Positions 1 to 8,626 of a stretch of DNA of 64,000 bases are shown one piece after another. The stretch is taken from the NCBI RefSeq assembly GCF_011043735.1, contig NZ_JAAKGV010000001.1, positions 744,001 through 808,000 on the forward strand, written 5' to 3'. Each line of letters begins with the position of its first letter. The first letter of the stretch is position 1. The stretch is from Methylobacterium sp. DB0501. GTDB taxonomy: Bacteria > Pseudomonadota > Alphaproteobacteria > Rhizobiales > Beijerinckiaceae. Both the position numbers and the translations under genes were made by a program. The notes beneath the pieces are model-generated. The model was not told the origin of the DNA. It saw nothing but the letters and a program-made list of their open reading frames with translations, and made no database searches.

Positions 1-725
1 TCGACGGCGAGGGCAAGCCCCGGTTCGCGGGCGGCTTCGAGGGCTTCGGCGGCGGGCGCGGCGGTGGCGGCAACTTCGACTTCGAATCGATGGCCCGCGG
101 CCGGGCCGGGGCCGGCGCAGGGGCCGGCGGCTTTGGCGAGGACATCTTCTCGCACCTGTTCGGCGAGGCGTTCCGCTCCGCCGGCGGGGCCGGCCGCGCG
201 GCGCCGCCCCAGAAGGGCGAGGACGTCGCCGCGGAGCTGACGGTCACCCTCGACCAGATCGCCGGCGAGGCGAAGCTGCGCCTCAACCTGCCGAGCGGCC
301 GCGAGGTCGACGTGGTGGTGCCCAAGGGCGTGGTCGACGGGCAGGTGATCCGCCTGCGCGGCCTCGGCTATCCGGGCGCCCACGGTGCCGACCCGGGCGA
401 CGCGCTGCTCACCATCCGGGTCGCGCCCGATTCGCGCTTCCAGGTCGAGGGTGCGGACCTGCGCACCTCCGCCGAGGTGCCGCTGGAGGACGCCGTGCTC
501 GGCGGCCCGATCCGGATCCAGACCCTGACCGGCGCGGTCGAGATGAAGATCCCCCCGATGACGAGTTCGGGCCGGGTCTTCCGCCTGCGCGGCAAGGGCC
601 TGCCGAGGAAGGACGGCACCCGGGGCGACCTGCTGGCCACCATCGCCGTCACCCTGCCGGCCGCCGCCGACGAGGACCTCACCGAGTTCGCCCGCAAGCG
701 CCGCGCCGCCGCTGCGACGAGCTGA
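1..725 (+). CDS. DnaJ/CbpA-family J-domain co-chaperone, 3' part
   Basis: The frame is open from base 3 at the left edge to the TGA at 723-725, so the 5' end with the J domain lies outside the window. What is visible is a Gly/Phe-rich linker (DIFSHLFGEAF context) followed by the two beta-sandwich substrate-binding domains of class B DnaJ proteins (EDVAAELTVTLDQI, then the second subdomain with LTGAVEMKIPPMTSSG and RLRGKGLPRKDG). No CxxCxGxG zinc repeats are present, which points to the CbpA/DjlA-like class and away from classical DnaJ. The family delivers unfolded clients to DnaK and stimulates its ATPase. fabI follows 145 bp downstream on the same strand. The family call is confident; the exact paralogue is not decidable. 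Confidence 0.9.
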   Translation, partial: DGEGKPRFAGGFEGFGGGRGGGGNFDFESMARGRAGAGAGAGGFGEDIFSHLFGEAFRSAGGAGRAAPPQKGEDVAAELTVTLDQIAGEAKLRLNLPSGREVDVVVPKGVVDGQVIRLRGLGYPGAHGADPGDALLTIRVAPDSRFQVEGADLRTSAEVPLEDAVLGGPIRIQTLTGAVEMKIPPMTSSGRVFRLRGKGLPRKDGTRGDLLATIAVTLPAAADEDLTEFARKRRAAAATS

Positions 726-870
726 CGGTTTCGGACGTGTGAGTCTTTACCGGAGCCGGCACACTTCCGTCGTCCGCGGGCGTCGGTTAAGGAAACCGCT
801 GGGGAGCCATGCACGGCCGGGTCCGATCGGCCGCCGCGGGTCCCCGTGGCGGCTGTTCTTTGGGTGACAC

Positions 871-1728
871 ATGGCTGACTCGAACCGGGCACAGGTACAG
901 GATGACGGGCAGCCCCGCACCGGGCTTCTCGCCGGCAAGCGCGGCCTCGTGCTCGGCGTCGCCAACAACCGCTCGATCGCCTGGGGCATCGCCCGCAGCG
1001 CCCGACAGCATGGCGCCGAGCTGGCCTTCACCTATCAGGGCGAGGCCCTCAGGAAGCGCGTCGAGCCCCTGGCCCGCGAGCTCGACGCGGCGGTCGTCGG
1101 CCATTGCGACGTCACCGACCCGGCCTCGATCGATGCCGTCTTCGAGGCCACCGGCCGGCATTTTCCCGACGGGATCGACTTCGTCATCCACTGCATCGCC
1201 TTCTCGGACAAGGACGAGCTGACCGGCCGCTACATCGAGACCAGCGAGGCGAACTTCTCCAAGTCGCTGCTGATCTCCTGCTACTCGTTCACCGCGGTTG
1301 CCCAGCGCGCCGAGAAGCTGATGCGCAACGGCGGCTCGCTCCTCACGCTGACCTATTACGGCGCCGAGAAGTGGATGCCGCACTACAACGTCATGGGCGT
1401 CGCCAAGGCGGCCCTCGAGGCGTCGGTGCGCTACCTCGCGGCCGATCTCGGTCCCCAGAAGATCCGCGTCAACGCGATCTCGGCCGGCCCGATCAAGACG
1501 CTGGCCGCCTCCGGCATCGGCGATTTCCGCTACATCCTGAAGTGGAACGAGTACAACGCCCCCTTGCGGCGCACGGTGACGATCGACGAGGTCGGCGAGA
1601 CCGCCGCCTACCTGATCTCCGACATGTCCCGCGGCATGACCGGCGAGATCCTGCACGTCGATGCCGGCTACCACGTCGTCGGCATGAAGAATCCCGAGGC
1701 GCCCGACCTCAGCCTCGACAAGGATTGA
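871..1728 (+). CDS. fabI: Enoyl-[acyl-carrier-protein] reductase (NADH), FabI type
   Basis: This 285-aa short-chain dehydrogenase-fold enzyme catalyses the last reduction of each fatty-acid elongation cycle, trans-2-enoyl-ACP to acyl-ACP with NADH, in the cytoplasm. Seen: the N-terminal nucleotide-binding segment GLVLGVANNRSIAWGIA, the FabI-type active site with two tyrosines and a lysine (YYGAEKWMPHYNVMGVAKAA), and the late segment NAISAGPIKTLAASGI that closes over substrate. Length is normal. The ATG at 871 follows a weak purine stretch. A DnaJ-family gene lies upstream and a phosphofructokinase gene downstream, both on the same strand, but spacing suggests separate units. Confidence 0.97.
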   Translation: MADSNRAQVQDDGQPRTGLLAGKRGLVLGVANNRSIAWGIARSARQHGAELAFTYQGEALRKRVEPLARELDAAVVGHCDVTDPASIDAVFEATGRHFPDGIDFVIHCIAFSDKDELTGRYIETSEANFSKSLLISCYSFTAVAQRAEKLMRNGGSLLTLTYYGAEKWMPHYNVMGVAKAALEASVRYLAADLGPQKIRVNAISAGPIKTLAASGIGDFRYILKWNEYNAPLRRTVTIDEVGETAAYLISDMSRGMTGEILHVDAGYHVVGMKNPEAPDLSLDKD

Positions 1729-1831
1729 GCCTGCCGGGAAGGCCGGCAAAGGGGCCTGATTGACGGGCAGGGGCTGGACCGGCGGGTCCTTCGGCCCAAT
1801 GTGGGCTTCGCAGCGCAACGCGGAGCCCACG

Positions 1832-3037
1832 ATGTCCACCCTCAAGATCGCCATGCTCACCGCCGGCGGCCTCGCGCCCTGCCTGTCGGCGGCGGTCGGC
1901 GGGCTGATCGCCCGCTACACCGACCTCGCGCCCGACGCCGAGATCATCGGCTACCGCAGCGGCTACAAGGGCCTGCTGCTCGGCGACCATCTCACCGTCA
2001 CCCCGGAGGTGCGGGCCCGCGCCGACGTGCTCCTGCGCCATGGCGGCTCGCCGCTCGGCAACAGCCGGATCAAGCTCACCAACGTCAAGGATTGCGTCAA
2101 GCGCGGCCTGGTGAAGGAGGGGCAGGACCCGCTCAAGGTGGCGGCCGACCGGCTCGCCAGCGACCGGGTGACGGTGCTGCACACGATCGGCGGCGACGAC
2201 ACCAACACCACGGCGGCCGACCTCGCGGCCTATCTCGAGGCCAACGGCTATCACCTGACGGTGGTCGGGCTGCCGAAGACCATCGACAACGACGTGGTGC
2301 CGATCCGCCAGACCCTGGGCGCCTGGACCGCCGCGGAGCAGGGCGCGATCTTCGCCGAGAACATCGTCAACGAGCAGAGCGCCAACCCGCGCATGCTGGT
2401 CGTCCACGAGATCATGGGCCGCAAATGCGGCTGGCTCACCGCGGCCACGGCCAAGGCCTATCGCGAGCGGCTCGACCGCACGGCCTTCCTGCCGGAATTC
2501 GGGCTGGACCGGACCCACAAGGATGTCGACGCGGTCTACCTGCCGGAGATGCCCCTCGACATCGAGCGGGAGGCCGCGCGGCTCAAGCTGCGGCTCGACG
2601 CCAAGGATTGCGTCACGGTTTTCCTGAGCGAGGGCGCCGGCCTCGACGAGATCGTGGCCGAGATCGAAGGCCGCGGCGAGGTGCTGGGCCGCGATCCGTT
2701 CGGGCACGTCAAGATCGACACGATCAATGTCGGCAAGTGGTTCGCGGACCGCTTCGCGCCGATGATCGGGGCCGAGAAGACCCTGGTCCTGAAATCGGGC
2801 CATTTCGCCCGCTCGGCCGCGCCGAACCCGCACGACCTGCGGCTGATCCAGGGCATGGTCGACCTCGCGGTCGAGTGCGGCCTGAACGGCGTCTCCGGAG
2901 TGATCGGGCACGACGAGGAGCGGGACGGTCGCCTGCGGGCGATCGAGTTCCCGCGCATTCGCGGGGGCAAGGCCTTCGACCCGACGACGCCGTGGTTCAC
3001 GGCCCTGCTCGACGGAATCGGCCAGGACCGGGGCTGA
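1832..3037 (+). CDS. pfp: 6-phosphofructokinase, probably pyrophosphate-dependent
   Basis: A 401-aa phosphofructokinase that phosphorylates fructose 6-phosphate to the 1,6-bisphosphate. Seen: MLTAGGLAPCLSAAVGG at the N terminus, GGDDTNTTAADLA in the phosphoryl-donor loop, PKTIDNDV at the sugar-phosphate site and MGRKCGWLTAATA. In this family Asp at the second position of GGDD, where ATP enzymes have Gly, marks use of PPi, so the reaction is likely reversible. The start at 1832 (MSTLKIAML) is chosen over an in-frame start 24 codons earlier because the alignable fold begins there. A hairpin about 15 bp past the stop may end the transcript. Confidence 0.93.
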   Translation: MSTLKIAMLTAGGLAPCLSAAVGGLIARYTDLAPDAEIIGYRSGYKGLLLGDHLTVTPEVRARADVLLRHGGSPLGNSRIKLTNVKDCVKRGLVKEGQDPLKVAADRLASDRVTVLHTIGGDDTNTTAADLAAYLEANGYHLTVVGLPKTIDNDVVPIRQTLGAWTAAEQGAIFAENIVNEQSANPRMLVVHEIMGRKCGWLTAATAKAYRERLDRTAFLPEFGLDRTHKDVDAVYLPEMPLDIEREAARLKLRLDAKDCVTVFLSEGAGLDEIVAEIEGRGEVLGRDPFGHVKIDTINVGKWFADRFAPMIGAEKTLVLKSGHFARSAAPNPHDLRLIQGMVDLAVECGLNGVSGVIGHDEERDGRLRAIEFPRIRGGKAFDPTTPWFTALLDGIGQDRG

Positions 3038-3051
3038 CCCGGGCCAGGGGA

Positions 3052-3088
3052 CGGGGCCGGGCGCAGGCGCCGGGCCCCGGTCTTACTT
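3052..3088 (+). terminator. Probable intrinsic terminator after the phosphofructokinase gene
   Basis: A GC-rich inverted repeat of about 13 bp with one mismatch (cggggccgggcgc / gcgccgggccccg, 2-nt loop) starts 15 bp after the stop and is followed by a short T-rich run (gtcttactt). The position and shape fit Rho-independent termination, although the T-tract is weak. Confidence 0.55.
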
Positions 3089-3099
3089 GAGGTGTTATC

Positions 3100-3327
3100 C
3101 TAAGAGCCCGTCGCATCGAGCGGCGGGGCGTCGTCGAGGCCGGCGGCCGGCGGCCGGCGGACGAAGGGCAGGACGTTGCCGCCGGCTTCGACGGGCGTTC
3201 CGTCGACCCTTATCCGCCGATGTTGCGGTCCGAACACCATCCAGCGGACCACCTTGCCGTCGCTGTGCCGTGCACGGTGCCGCTCGGCCCACCTCCGGGC
3301 CCATCGGGGTACGCCGTAGATGGTCAT
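3100..3327 (-). CDS. Small hypothetical basic protein (75 aa)
   Basis: Unrecognised. The ATG at 3327 is preceded by a good ribosome-binding purine run (agggaggg), which favours it over an in-frame start 43 codons upstream. The product begins MTIYGVPRWARRWAERHRAR, is rich in Arg and Trp, and has a Pro-rich C terminus (FVRRPPAAGLDD). No signal peptide, membrane span or known motif is visible. It lies alone between the phosphofructokinase gene (opposite strand) and the lytic transglycosylase gene. The call rests on the RBS and plausible composition only. Confidence 0.5.
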   Translation of the reverse strand: MTIYGVPRWARRWAERHRARHSDGKVVRWMVFGPQHRRIRVDGTPVEAGGNVLPFVRRPPAAGLDDAPPLDATGS

Positions 3328-3457
3328 GGGGCTTCCCTCCCTGTTCGCCCACCGTGCGATCCATGCCGGCGATTGATGTTTCGCGGCATGTCGCCTTGTG
3401 AACGAACCAAGCCGGTTCGCCCCTGTCATCACCCATTTGGGTGAGAATAGCCACACC

Positions 3458-4369
3458 TCAGGTTTTCAGCACGATGCAGGCGCCGCCGACGCCGCGGATG
3501 CGGCCGCACAGGGCCTCGGCGCTGGCGCGCGTCTCCGACGGCACCCGGATGCGATAGAAGGCGCGGGTGCCGCGGTGGCGCAGCCGCGTGCCGATGATCA
3601 TCGGTCTCACGTCGCCGAGGATCGTGGCGTAGCGGTCGCGGGCCCGGCCGAAGCTCGCCAGCGCGATCGACTTCGAGAAGTTGCCGGCGAGCTGCACGCC
3701 CCAGGGCGCCAGCACCGCCGCGGTCTCGGCGAAGAAGGTCTCGGTGCGCCCGCGGATGCGCAAGGCCGCGGTGACCTGAAGGCAGCGGGTGCCGTCCGGC
3801 TCGGACAGGTCGCTCTTCGGCTCGGCCTTGGCGGCGGCGGCCCAGTCCTCGGCGCTGCGGCCGGTGATCGCCGCGACATAGGCCCGGGTCTCGGCCGGCA
3901 GGCCGCCGGTGCCGGCGAGCCAGGCGGAGACCCGGCCCGGCCCGCCGTTATAGGCTGCCGCCGCGAGGCCGAGATTGCCGAAGCGCCCGCGCAGGTCGAT
4001 CAGGAAGCGCGCCGCCGCGGGAATCGCCTGTTCGGGGTCGAACGGGTCGGCGAGGCCGCGCTCCTGCGCCGTGCCGGGCATGAATTGCGCGACGCCCTGC
4101 GCCCCGGCGCGGCTGACCACGCCGGGGCGGAAGCTGCTCTCGCGCCAGATCAGCCGGGTGAGGAACGCAACCGGGAGGCCCTTGGTCTTCGCCGCGCCCT
4201 CGATCAGCCGGCACAGGGCCTGCTCGACCGTCTCCTCCTTGCTCTCCGCCGCAGGCGCGGGCGCCGCCGGGGCGGCGAGGGCCGGACCGGCCAGGGAGAG
4301 GACGAGGCAGGAGGCCGGGAGGGAGGCGAGGGGAGAGGCCAGGAGAGAGCTGAAGCGGGTGCGGGTCAC
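3458..4369 (-). CDS. Exported lytic transglycosylase (SLT domain) with C-terminal SPOR-like region
   Basis: A 303-aa protein with a GTG start at 4369. Residues about 1-32 form a signal peptide ending in an Ala-rich cleavage region (AGPALAAPA). Residues about 48-160 are a goose-lysozyme-like SLT domain: the catalytic Glu in LIWRESSFRPG, then GAQGVAQFMPGTA and AAAYNGGPGRV. Enzymes of this kind cleave peptidoglycan glycan strands to 1,6-anhydro-muropeptides in the periplasm. The C-terminal 70 residues (ending GGACIVLKT) look like a SPOR-type beta-alpha-beta fold that may bind denuded septal glycans; that part is inferred from shape. Monocistronic by spacing. Confidence 0.9.
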   Translation of the reverse strand: MTRTRFSSLLASPLASLPASCLVLSLAGPALAAPAAPAPAAESKEETVEQALCRLIEGAAKTKGLPVAFLTRLIWRESSFRPGVVSRAGAQGVAQFMPGTAQERGLADPFDPEQAIPAAARFLIDLRGRFGNLGLAAAAYNGGPGRVSAWLAGTGGLPAETRAYVAAITGRSAEDWAAAAKAEPKSDLSEPDGTRCLQVTAALRIRGRTETFFAETAAVLAPWGVQLAGNFSKSIALASFGRARDRYATILGDVRPMIIGTRLRHRGTRAFYRIRVPSETRASAEALCGRIRGVGGACIVLKT

Positions 4370-4492
4370 GATTCACCCTTACCCCGATTCGCTGAACGAT
4401 TCGGTAAGGCACGATCGTCGCGGGGGCGTTTCGCGCCGTCCCGATGCGCGAGGCCCTGGCGCCGGGCGTGCCGCCGCGCCATCTAGCGGTCG

Positions 4493-5374
4493 ATGTCTTC
4501 GCCGCTCCTGTTCGACACCCCCCTGATCCGCAAGCGCCTCGCCCGTGCGCGCCGTGCGGGCTTCGCCGATTTCCTGGTCGCCCGCGCGGTCGAGGACCTG
4601 TCCGATCGCCTCGGCGCGGTGCTGCGGGATTTTCCCCGGGCCCTCGACCTCGCCACGCCGGTGCCGGCGGCGGCGGCGTGGCTCAGGGAGAGCGGCCGGG
4701 CCGCCGCGGTGACCCGCCTCGCGCCCGTCCCCGAACCCGGTAGTCCCGGCCTCGCGGTCGCGGTCGGCGATCCGGAGGCGCTGCCCTTCGGCGAGCGGCA
4801 TTTCGATCTCGCGGTGTCGCTGCTCGCGCTCCAGCACGCCAACGACCTGCCGGGGGCCCTGGTGCAGGTGCGCCGGGCGCTCAGGCCCGACGGGCTGTTC
4901 GTCGGCTGCCTGCTCGGCGGGCGGACCCTGACCGAGCTGCGCCAGGTCCTCACCCAGGCCGAGAGCGAGATCGACGGGGGGGTAAGCCCGCGGGTGGCCC
5001 CCTTGGCGGAGGTGCGCGACATCGGCGGCCTGCTGCAGCGGGCCGGCTTCGCCCTGCCGGTGACCGACGTCGAGACCGTGACGGTGCGCTACGGCGATCC
5101 GTTCGGGCTGATGCGCGACCTGCGCGCCATGGGGCTCACCAACGCCCTGCGCGAGCGCCGAGGCCGCTTGCGTCGCGAGACCCTGATGCGGGCGGCCGGT
5201 CTCTATGCCGAGCGCTTCGCCGATCCGGACGGGCGCCTGCGCGCGACCTTCGAGATGATCTGGCTCTCGGGCTGGGTGCCGCACGAGAGCCAGCAGAAGC
5301 CGCTGCGGCCGGGCAGCGCCCAGGCGCGGCTGGCCGACGCCCTCGGCACCGTCGAACGCAAGGAGCCGTCATGA
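4493..5374 (+). CDS. Class I SAM-dependent methyltransferase (BioC/NDUFAF5-like)
   Basis: A 293-aa protein. Seen: an N-terminal DTPLIRKRLARARR segment typical of the NDUFAF5 group, a degenerate SAM-binding strand (ALDLATP), the post-I region GDPEALPFGERHFDLAVSLL with the acidic residue expected to contact SAM, and LRPDGLFVGCLLGG. NDUFAF5 relatives modify an arginine of complex I, and BioC acts in biotin synthesis; which applies here cannot be decided. Its stop overlaps the next start as ATGA (5371-5374), so the two genes are probably translationally coupled. Confidence 0.85.
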   Translation: MSSPLLFDTPLIRKRLARARRAGFADFLVARAVEDLSDRLGAVLRDFPRALDLATPVPAAAAWLRESGRAAAVTRLAPVPEPGSPGLAVAVGDPEALPFGERHFDLAVSLLALQHANDLPGALVQVRRALRPDGLFVGCLLGGRTLTELRQVLTQAESEIDGGVSPRVAPLAEVRDIGGLLQRAGFALPVTDVETVTVRYGDPFGLMRDLRAMGLTNALRERRGRLRRETLMRAAGLYAERFADPDGRLRATFEMIWLSGWVPHESQQKPLRPGSAQARLADALGTVERKEPS

Positions 5375-5724
5375 CGGACCATCCGATCACGATCACGCCG
5401 AACCCGCACCGCATCCGCGTGATGCTCGGCGGAACGATCGTCGCCGAGACCACCCGGGCCCTCACCCTGCGCGAGGGCGGTCTGCCGCCGGTCCAGTACG
5501 TCCCGCGCGAGGATGCCGAGATGGACCTCTTCGACCGCACCGAGCACCGCACGCATTGCCCGTACAAGGGTGATGCCAGCTACTTCTCGCTCACCGCCGG
5601 CGGGGTCGAGCGGGCGAACGCGGTGTGGAGCTACGAGACGCCGTTCCCCAAGGTGGCGGCGATCGCCGGCTACCTGGCGTTCTACCCGAACAAGGTCGAT
5701 GCGATCGAGGAATTCACGGAGTGA
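5371..5724 (+). CDS. DUF427 domain protein
   Basis: A 117-aa protein matching the DUF427 pattern throughout: VMLGGTIVAETTRAL, the YVPREDAEMDLF segment, THCPYKGDASYFSL and WSYETPFPKVAAIAGYLAFY. The family is small, globular and of unknown biochemical role; the conserved Cys/Tyr/Trp core suggests ligand binding. It overlaps the methyltransferase gene by 4 bp and is very likely co-translated with it. Confidence 0.92.
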   Translation: MTDHPITITPNPHRIRVMLGGTIVAETTRALTLREGGLPPVQYVPREDAEMDLFDRTEHRTHCPYKGDASYFSLTAGGVERANAVWSYETPFPKVAAIAGYLAFYPNKVDAIEEFTE

Positions 5725-5831
5725 ACGACGGCCGCTGAGACCGTGTTCGTCGTGCGGATCCACGGCGTGACATCCTCCGCGTCACCCCTGGGTCGCGCAG
5801 CGGGGCCCAGGACGACGCGGAGGGGTATCAC

Positions 5832-6248
5832 TCACGGCCCCAGCAGATCGACGATCGCCGGCAGCAGCGGCAGGTCGGCCGGGGGCATCGGGTAGCTCGC
5901 GAGGTCGCGCGGGCGGACCCATTTGAGCGCCTGCCCCTCGCGCGACTGCACGAACCCCTCCCATCGCCGGCAGACGTAGAGCGGCATCAGCAGGTGGAAG
6001 GCCTCGTAAGCGTGGCTGGCGAAGGTCAGCGGCGCGAGGCAATCCGCCTTCGCGGTGATGCCGAGTTCCTCCGCCAGCTCGCGGATCAGCGTCTCCTCGG
6101 GGCGCTCGCCCGGCTCGATCTTGCCGCCCGGGAACTCCCATAGACCTTCGAGCTGCTTGCCCGGCGGGCGCTGCGCCAGCAGCACGCGCCCGTCCGGATC
6201 GACGAGGGCGACCGCCACCACGAGGAGGAGCTTGAGGGGATCGGCCAT
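5832..6248 (-). CDS. mutT: NUDIX hydrolase, MutT-type (8-oxo-dGTP diphosphatase)
   Basis: A 138-aa NUDIX protein beginning MADPLKLLLVVAVALVD. The box GGKIEPGERPEETLIREL followed by AEELGI carries all metal-binding residues (GX5EX7REUXEEXGU). MutT enzymes hydrolyse 8-oxo-dGTP to the monophosphate, keeping oxidised guanine out of DNA. The ATG at 6248 is preferred to an in-frame TTG at 6266. The gene is third in a leftward argJ - SIMPL - mutT order; argJ followed by mutT is a common alphaproteobacterial arrangement. Confidence 0.92.
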   Translation of the reverse strand: MADPLKLLLVVAVALVDPDGRVLLAQRPPGKQLEGLWEFPGGKIEPGERPEETLIRELAEELGITAKADCLAPLTFASHAYEAFHLLMPLYVCRRWEGFVQSREGQALKWVRPRDLASYPMPPADLPLLPAIVDLLGP

Positions 6249-6288
6249 GCGGGGCGGCTCGCGCAATCGGTGAGAGAGGTTGCGCCTC

Positions 6289-6343
6289 TCAGGGCGCGGG
6301 TGTTGCGTTCGTCAGGGCGTGGGTGTTGCGCCCGTCAGGGCGC
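6289..6343. repeat. 23-bp tandem repeat, about 2.5 copies, across a stop codon
   Basis: Two units of tcagggcgYgggtgttgcgYYcg (6289-6311, 6312-6334) and a partial third overlap the end of the SIMPL gene, whose TGA is encoded by the tca of the third unit. This is a direct read of the sequence. It is probably a replication-slippage duplication; no function is assigned. Confidence 0.8.
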
Positions 6344-7063
6344 AACCAGGTAGGTGGCCTCGACCGCGGCCTCGACCGTGATCGTGCCGGGCTCGATCGG
6401 GACTGCGACGCCGCCGCCCGAAGCCTTGGCGGCGAAGCTCCGCGCGTGCATCGGCGCCGGCGCTCCCTCCCGCGGCGGCGAGACCAGGCTCTCGAGGCGG
6501 CCGAGGCGGGTGCCCGCCGCCTCCGCCAGGGTCTCGGCCTGGCGCTTGGCGTCCCGCACCGCGTCGGCCCGGACGGCGTTCTCGGTCTGGCCGGGATCCG
6601 ACAGCCCGAAGGCGACGCCGCCGATCCGGTCGGCCCCGCCGTCGAGCAGGCGCCGCATCACGGCGCCGAGACGTGCGAGGTCGCGCACCCGGAGGCTGAC
6701 CGCGTTGGTGGCCTGGTACCCGTCCGGCACGTCGCGCAACTGGCCGCCGGGCTCGCGCACCGTCCTGGAGGCGGGACGCAGGGAAACGGCGGCGGTGGCG
6801 AGGTCCGGCCCGCGGATGCCGAACTCGCCGGCCAACTCCGCCACTTTGCGGGCGGCTGACGAGTTCTGGTCGAGGGCGGCGGCCGGCGTCGCACCGCGGC
6901 TCTCGACCGCGATCTCGACGGTGGCGAAGTCGGGCGCGACCTCCCGGCTCGCCCGGCCGACGACGCTGATCCGGCCCGGCGCCTCCTCGGCGCGAGCGGA
7001 CCCCGCCGGGAGCAGCGCGGATCCCGCCAGGAGGAGCGCCAGCAGCCCCGCCGACGCCCTCAC
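6335..7063 (-). CDS. SIMPL-domain (DUF541) exported protein
   Basis: A 242-aa protein starting at GTG 7063, which overlaps the argJ stop as GTGA, so it is translationally coupled to argJ. A signal peptide is clear ([19 protein letters not shown], then a cleavage region SARAEEA). The rest fits the SIMPL/DUF541 family of periplasmic proteins related to BP26/OMP28: [27 protein letters not shown] as two adjacent stretches near the N terminus, a central [17 protein letters not shown] and a C-terminal beta strand [12 protein letters not shown]. The family forms ring-like periplasmic oligomers, with no enzyme activity established. Confidence 0.85.
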   Translation of the reverse strand: MRASAGLLALLLAGSALLPAGSARAEEAPGRISVVGRASREVAPDFATVEIAVESRGATPAAALDQNSSAARKVAELAGEFGIRGPDLATAAVSLRPASRTVREPGGQLRDVPDGYQATNAVSLRVRDLARLGAVMRRLLDGGADRIGGVAFGLSDPGQTENAVRADAVRDAKRQAETLAEAAGTRLGRLESLVSPPREGAPAPMHARSFAAKASGGGVAVPIEPGTITVEAAVEATYLVAP

Positions 7064-8301
7064 GAGCGGTAATCCCCGTTGATCTCGACATAGGCCTTGG
7101 TGAGGTCGCAGGTCCAGACCCGGGCGGTCCCGGCCCCGAGCCCCAGATCGACCCGGATCGTCACCGCGTCGCCGCGCATCGCGGCGGAGGCCGCTTCCTC
7201 GTCGTAGCCGGCGTCGCGGGCACCCGCGACGGCGACCCGCACGTCGCCGAACCAGATCGCCAGCCGGTCGCGGTCGGCGGGCTCGCCGGCCTTGCCGACC
7301 GCCATCACCACCCGGCCCCAATTGGCGTCCTCGCCCGCCACCGCGGTCTTCACCAGCGGCGAGTTGGCGATCGACATCGCGATGCGATGCGCCGAGGCGT
7401 CGTCGGTGGCACCGCCGACCTCGACGGTGACGAACTTGCGCGCGCCCTCGCCGTCGCGGGCGACCAGCTGGGCGAGCTCGATCAGCAGGTCGTCGAGGGC
7501 CTGCGTGAACTCGGCCAAGGCCGGATCCGCGGCCGACGCGACCGGAGCGTTGCCGGCCTTCCCCGTCGCGAACAGCATCAGCGTGTCGGAGGTCGAGGTG
7601 TCGCCGTCGACCGTGCAGCAGTTGAAGCTCTTGGCGACGCCCTTCGTCAGCAGCCCCTGCAGCACCTCCGCCGGCAGGTCGGCATCGGTGAACACGAAGG
7701 AGAGCATCGTCGCCATGTCGGGGGCGATCATGCCGGCGCCCTTGGCGATGCCGTTGATCGTCACCTCGGCGCCGCCGAGCCGCACCCGGCGGGTGGCGAG
7801 CTTGGGGAAGGTGTCGGTGGTCATGATGGCGCGGGCGGCCTCGGTCCACCGCTCGGCGCCCTCGCCGGTGCGGCCGGCGCACTCGGCCAGCACGCCGTCG
7901 AACTTGCTGGCGTCGAGGGGTTCGCCGATCACGCCGGTCGAGGCGATGAAGACCTCGCCGGGGGTGCAACCCGCGGCCTTGCCGGCGATCTCGGCGGTGA
8001 GGCGCACCGAGTCGCGGCCCTTGAGGCCGGTGAAGGCGTTGGCGTTGCCGGAATTGACCACCAGCGCCCGGGCCGAATGGCCGCCGCGCAGGGTCTCGCG
8101 GCACCAGTCGACCGCCGCCGAGGGGCATTTCGAGCGGGTGAACACCCCCGCCGCCCGGGTGCCGGGATCGAGCAGGACCAGGAGCACGTCGGTGCGGCCG
8201 CGATAGCGGATACCCGCCTGCGCGGTGGCGAGGCGCACGCCGGCGATCGGCGGCAGGTCGGGCTGGTGCTTGGGCGCGAGCGGCGAGACGGGATGAGACA
8301 T
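7060..8301 (-). CDS. argJ: Bifunctional glutamate N-acetyltransferase / N-acetylglutamate synthase
   Basis: A 413-aa ArgJ. It transfers acetyl from N-acetylornithine to glutamate (and may use acetyl-CoA), sustaining the cyclic arginine pathway. Seen: [24 protein letters not shown], and the autoproteolysis site in [16 protein letters not shown], where the precursor is cut before the catalytic Thr of ATML. The C terminus [13 protein letters not shown] is the family's normal end. The start at 8301 (MSHPVSPL) is chosen; the upstream open frame is Arg/Pro-rich and not ArgJ-like. It heads the argJ - SIMPL - mutT set and is divergent from the LysR gene. Confidence 0.97.
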   Translation of the reverse strand: MSHPVSPLAPKHQPDLPPIAGVRLATAQAGIRYRGRTDVLLVLLDPGTRAAGVFTRSKCPSAAVDWCRETLRGGHSARALVVNSGNANAFTGLKGRDSVRLTAEIAGKAAGCTPGEVFIASTGVIGEPLDASKFDGVLAECAGRTGEGAERWTEAARAIMTTDTFPKLATRRVRLGGAEVTINGIAKGAGMIAPDMATMLSFVFTDADLPAEVLQGLLTKGVAKSFNCCTVDGDTSTSDTLMLFATGKAGNAPVASAADPALAEFTQALDDLLIELAQLVARDGEGARKFVTVEVGGATDDASAHRIAMSIANSPLVKTAVAGEDANWGRVVMAVGKAGEPADRDRLAIWFGDVRVAVAGARDAGYDEEAASAAMRGDAVTIRVDLGLGAGTARVWTCDLTKAYVEINGDYRS

Positions 8302-8626
8302 GCGGGACTCCGGTCCGCCGACGCCGCGTCGTCCGCGCCGGCGCCGCGGTGTTGCCCCGCCAAGGTGCACGGCGTCAACCGGTCGGCGCCGGGTCACGGC
8401 GTCGGTTGTGCCGGCGGTTGTGCATGCCGAGGTTGAAATTCCTGCCTGCCGTCCCGCCTGCGGCCGGCCCGGCGGGCAAGCGGCCCGGCGGCCTTGTTTT
8501 TCGCCGGAAGGCTGACGCAAGGGCGGTACGGAGTTTCCTTATCTAGAGTTGCAGATTATCATCTAGAGGATCCGAATCAGGATGCGCAGCCGTGCGCATC
8601 ACCGTGCGTCGCCCGGAGGTTCCCGC
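8302..8626. other. Divergent intergenic region between argJ and a LysR gene
   Basis: This 325-bp stretch has no convincing gene. It should hold the argJ promoter and the LysR gene promoter. The LysR-proximal half becomes AT-richer around 8535-8575 and contains the two ATCTAGAG repeats listed separately. Confidence 0.6.
8541..8568. promoter_or_regulatory. Direct repeat ATCTAGAG x2, candidate operator
   Basis: ATCTAGAG occurs at 8541-8548 and again at 8561-8568, exactly 20 bp apart (two helical turns), each containing the palindrome TCTAGA. It lies about 60-85 bp upstream of the LysR start, where autoregulatory sites normally sit. Function is inferred from spacing and position. Confidence 0.45.

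Noticed and set aside
7064..8128. The SIMPL frame continuing upstream across argJ
   Set aside because: The extension is out-of-frame argJ sequence; the signal peptide directly after the GTG at 7063 fixes the true start.
8562..8574. tctagaggatcc resembles a cloning-vector polylinker
   Set aside because: Only about 12 bases match, and the flanks read smoothly into the LysR gene; the same ATCTAGAG occurs again 20 bp upstream, so it looks native.
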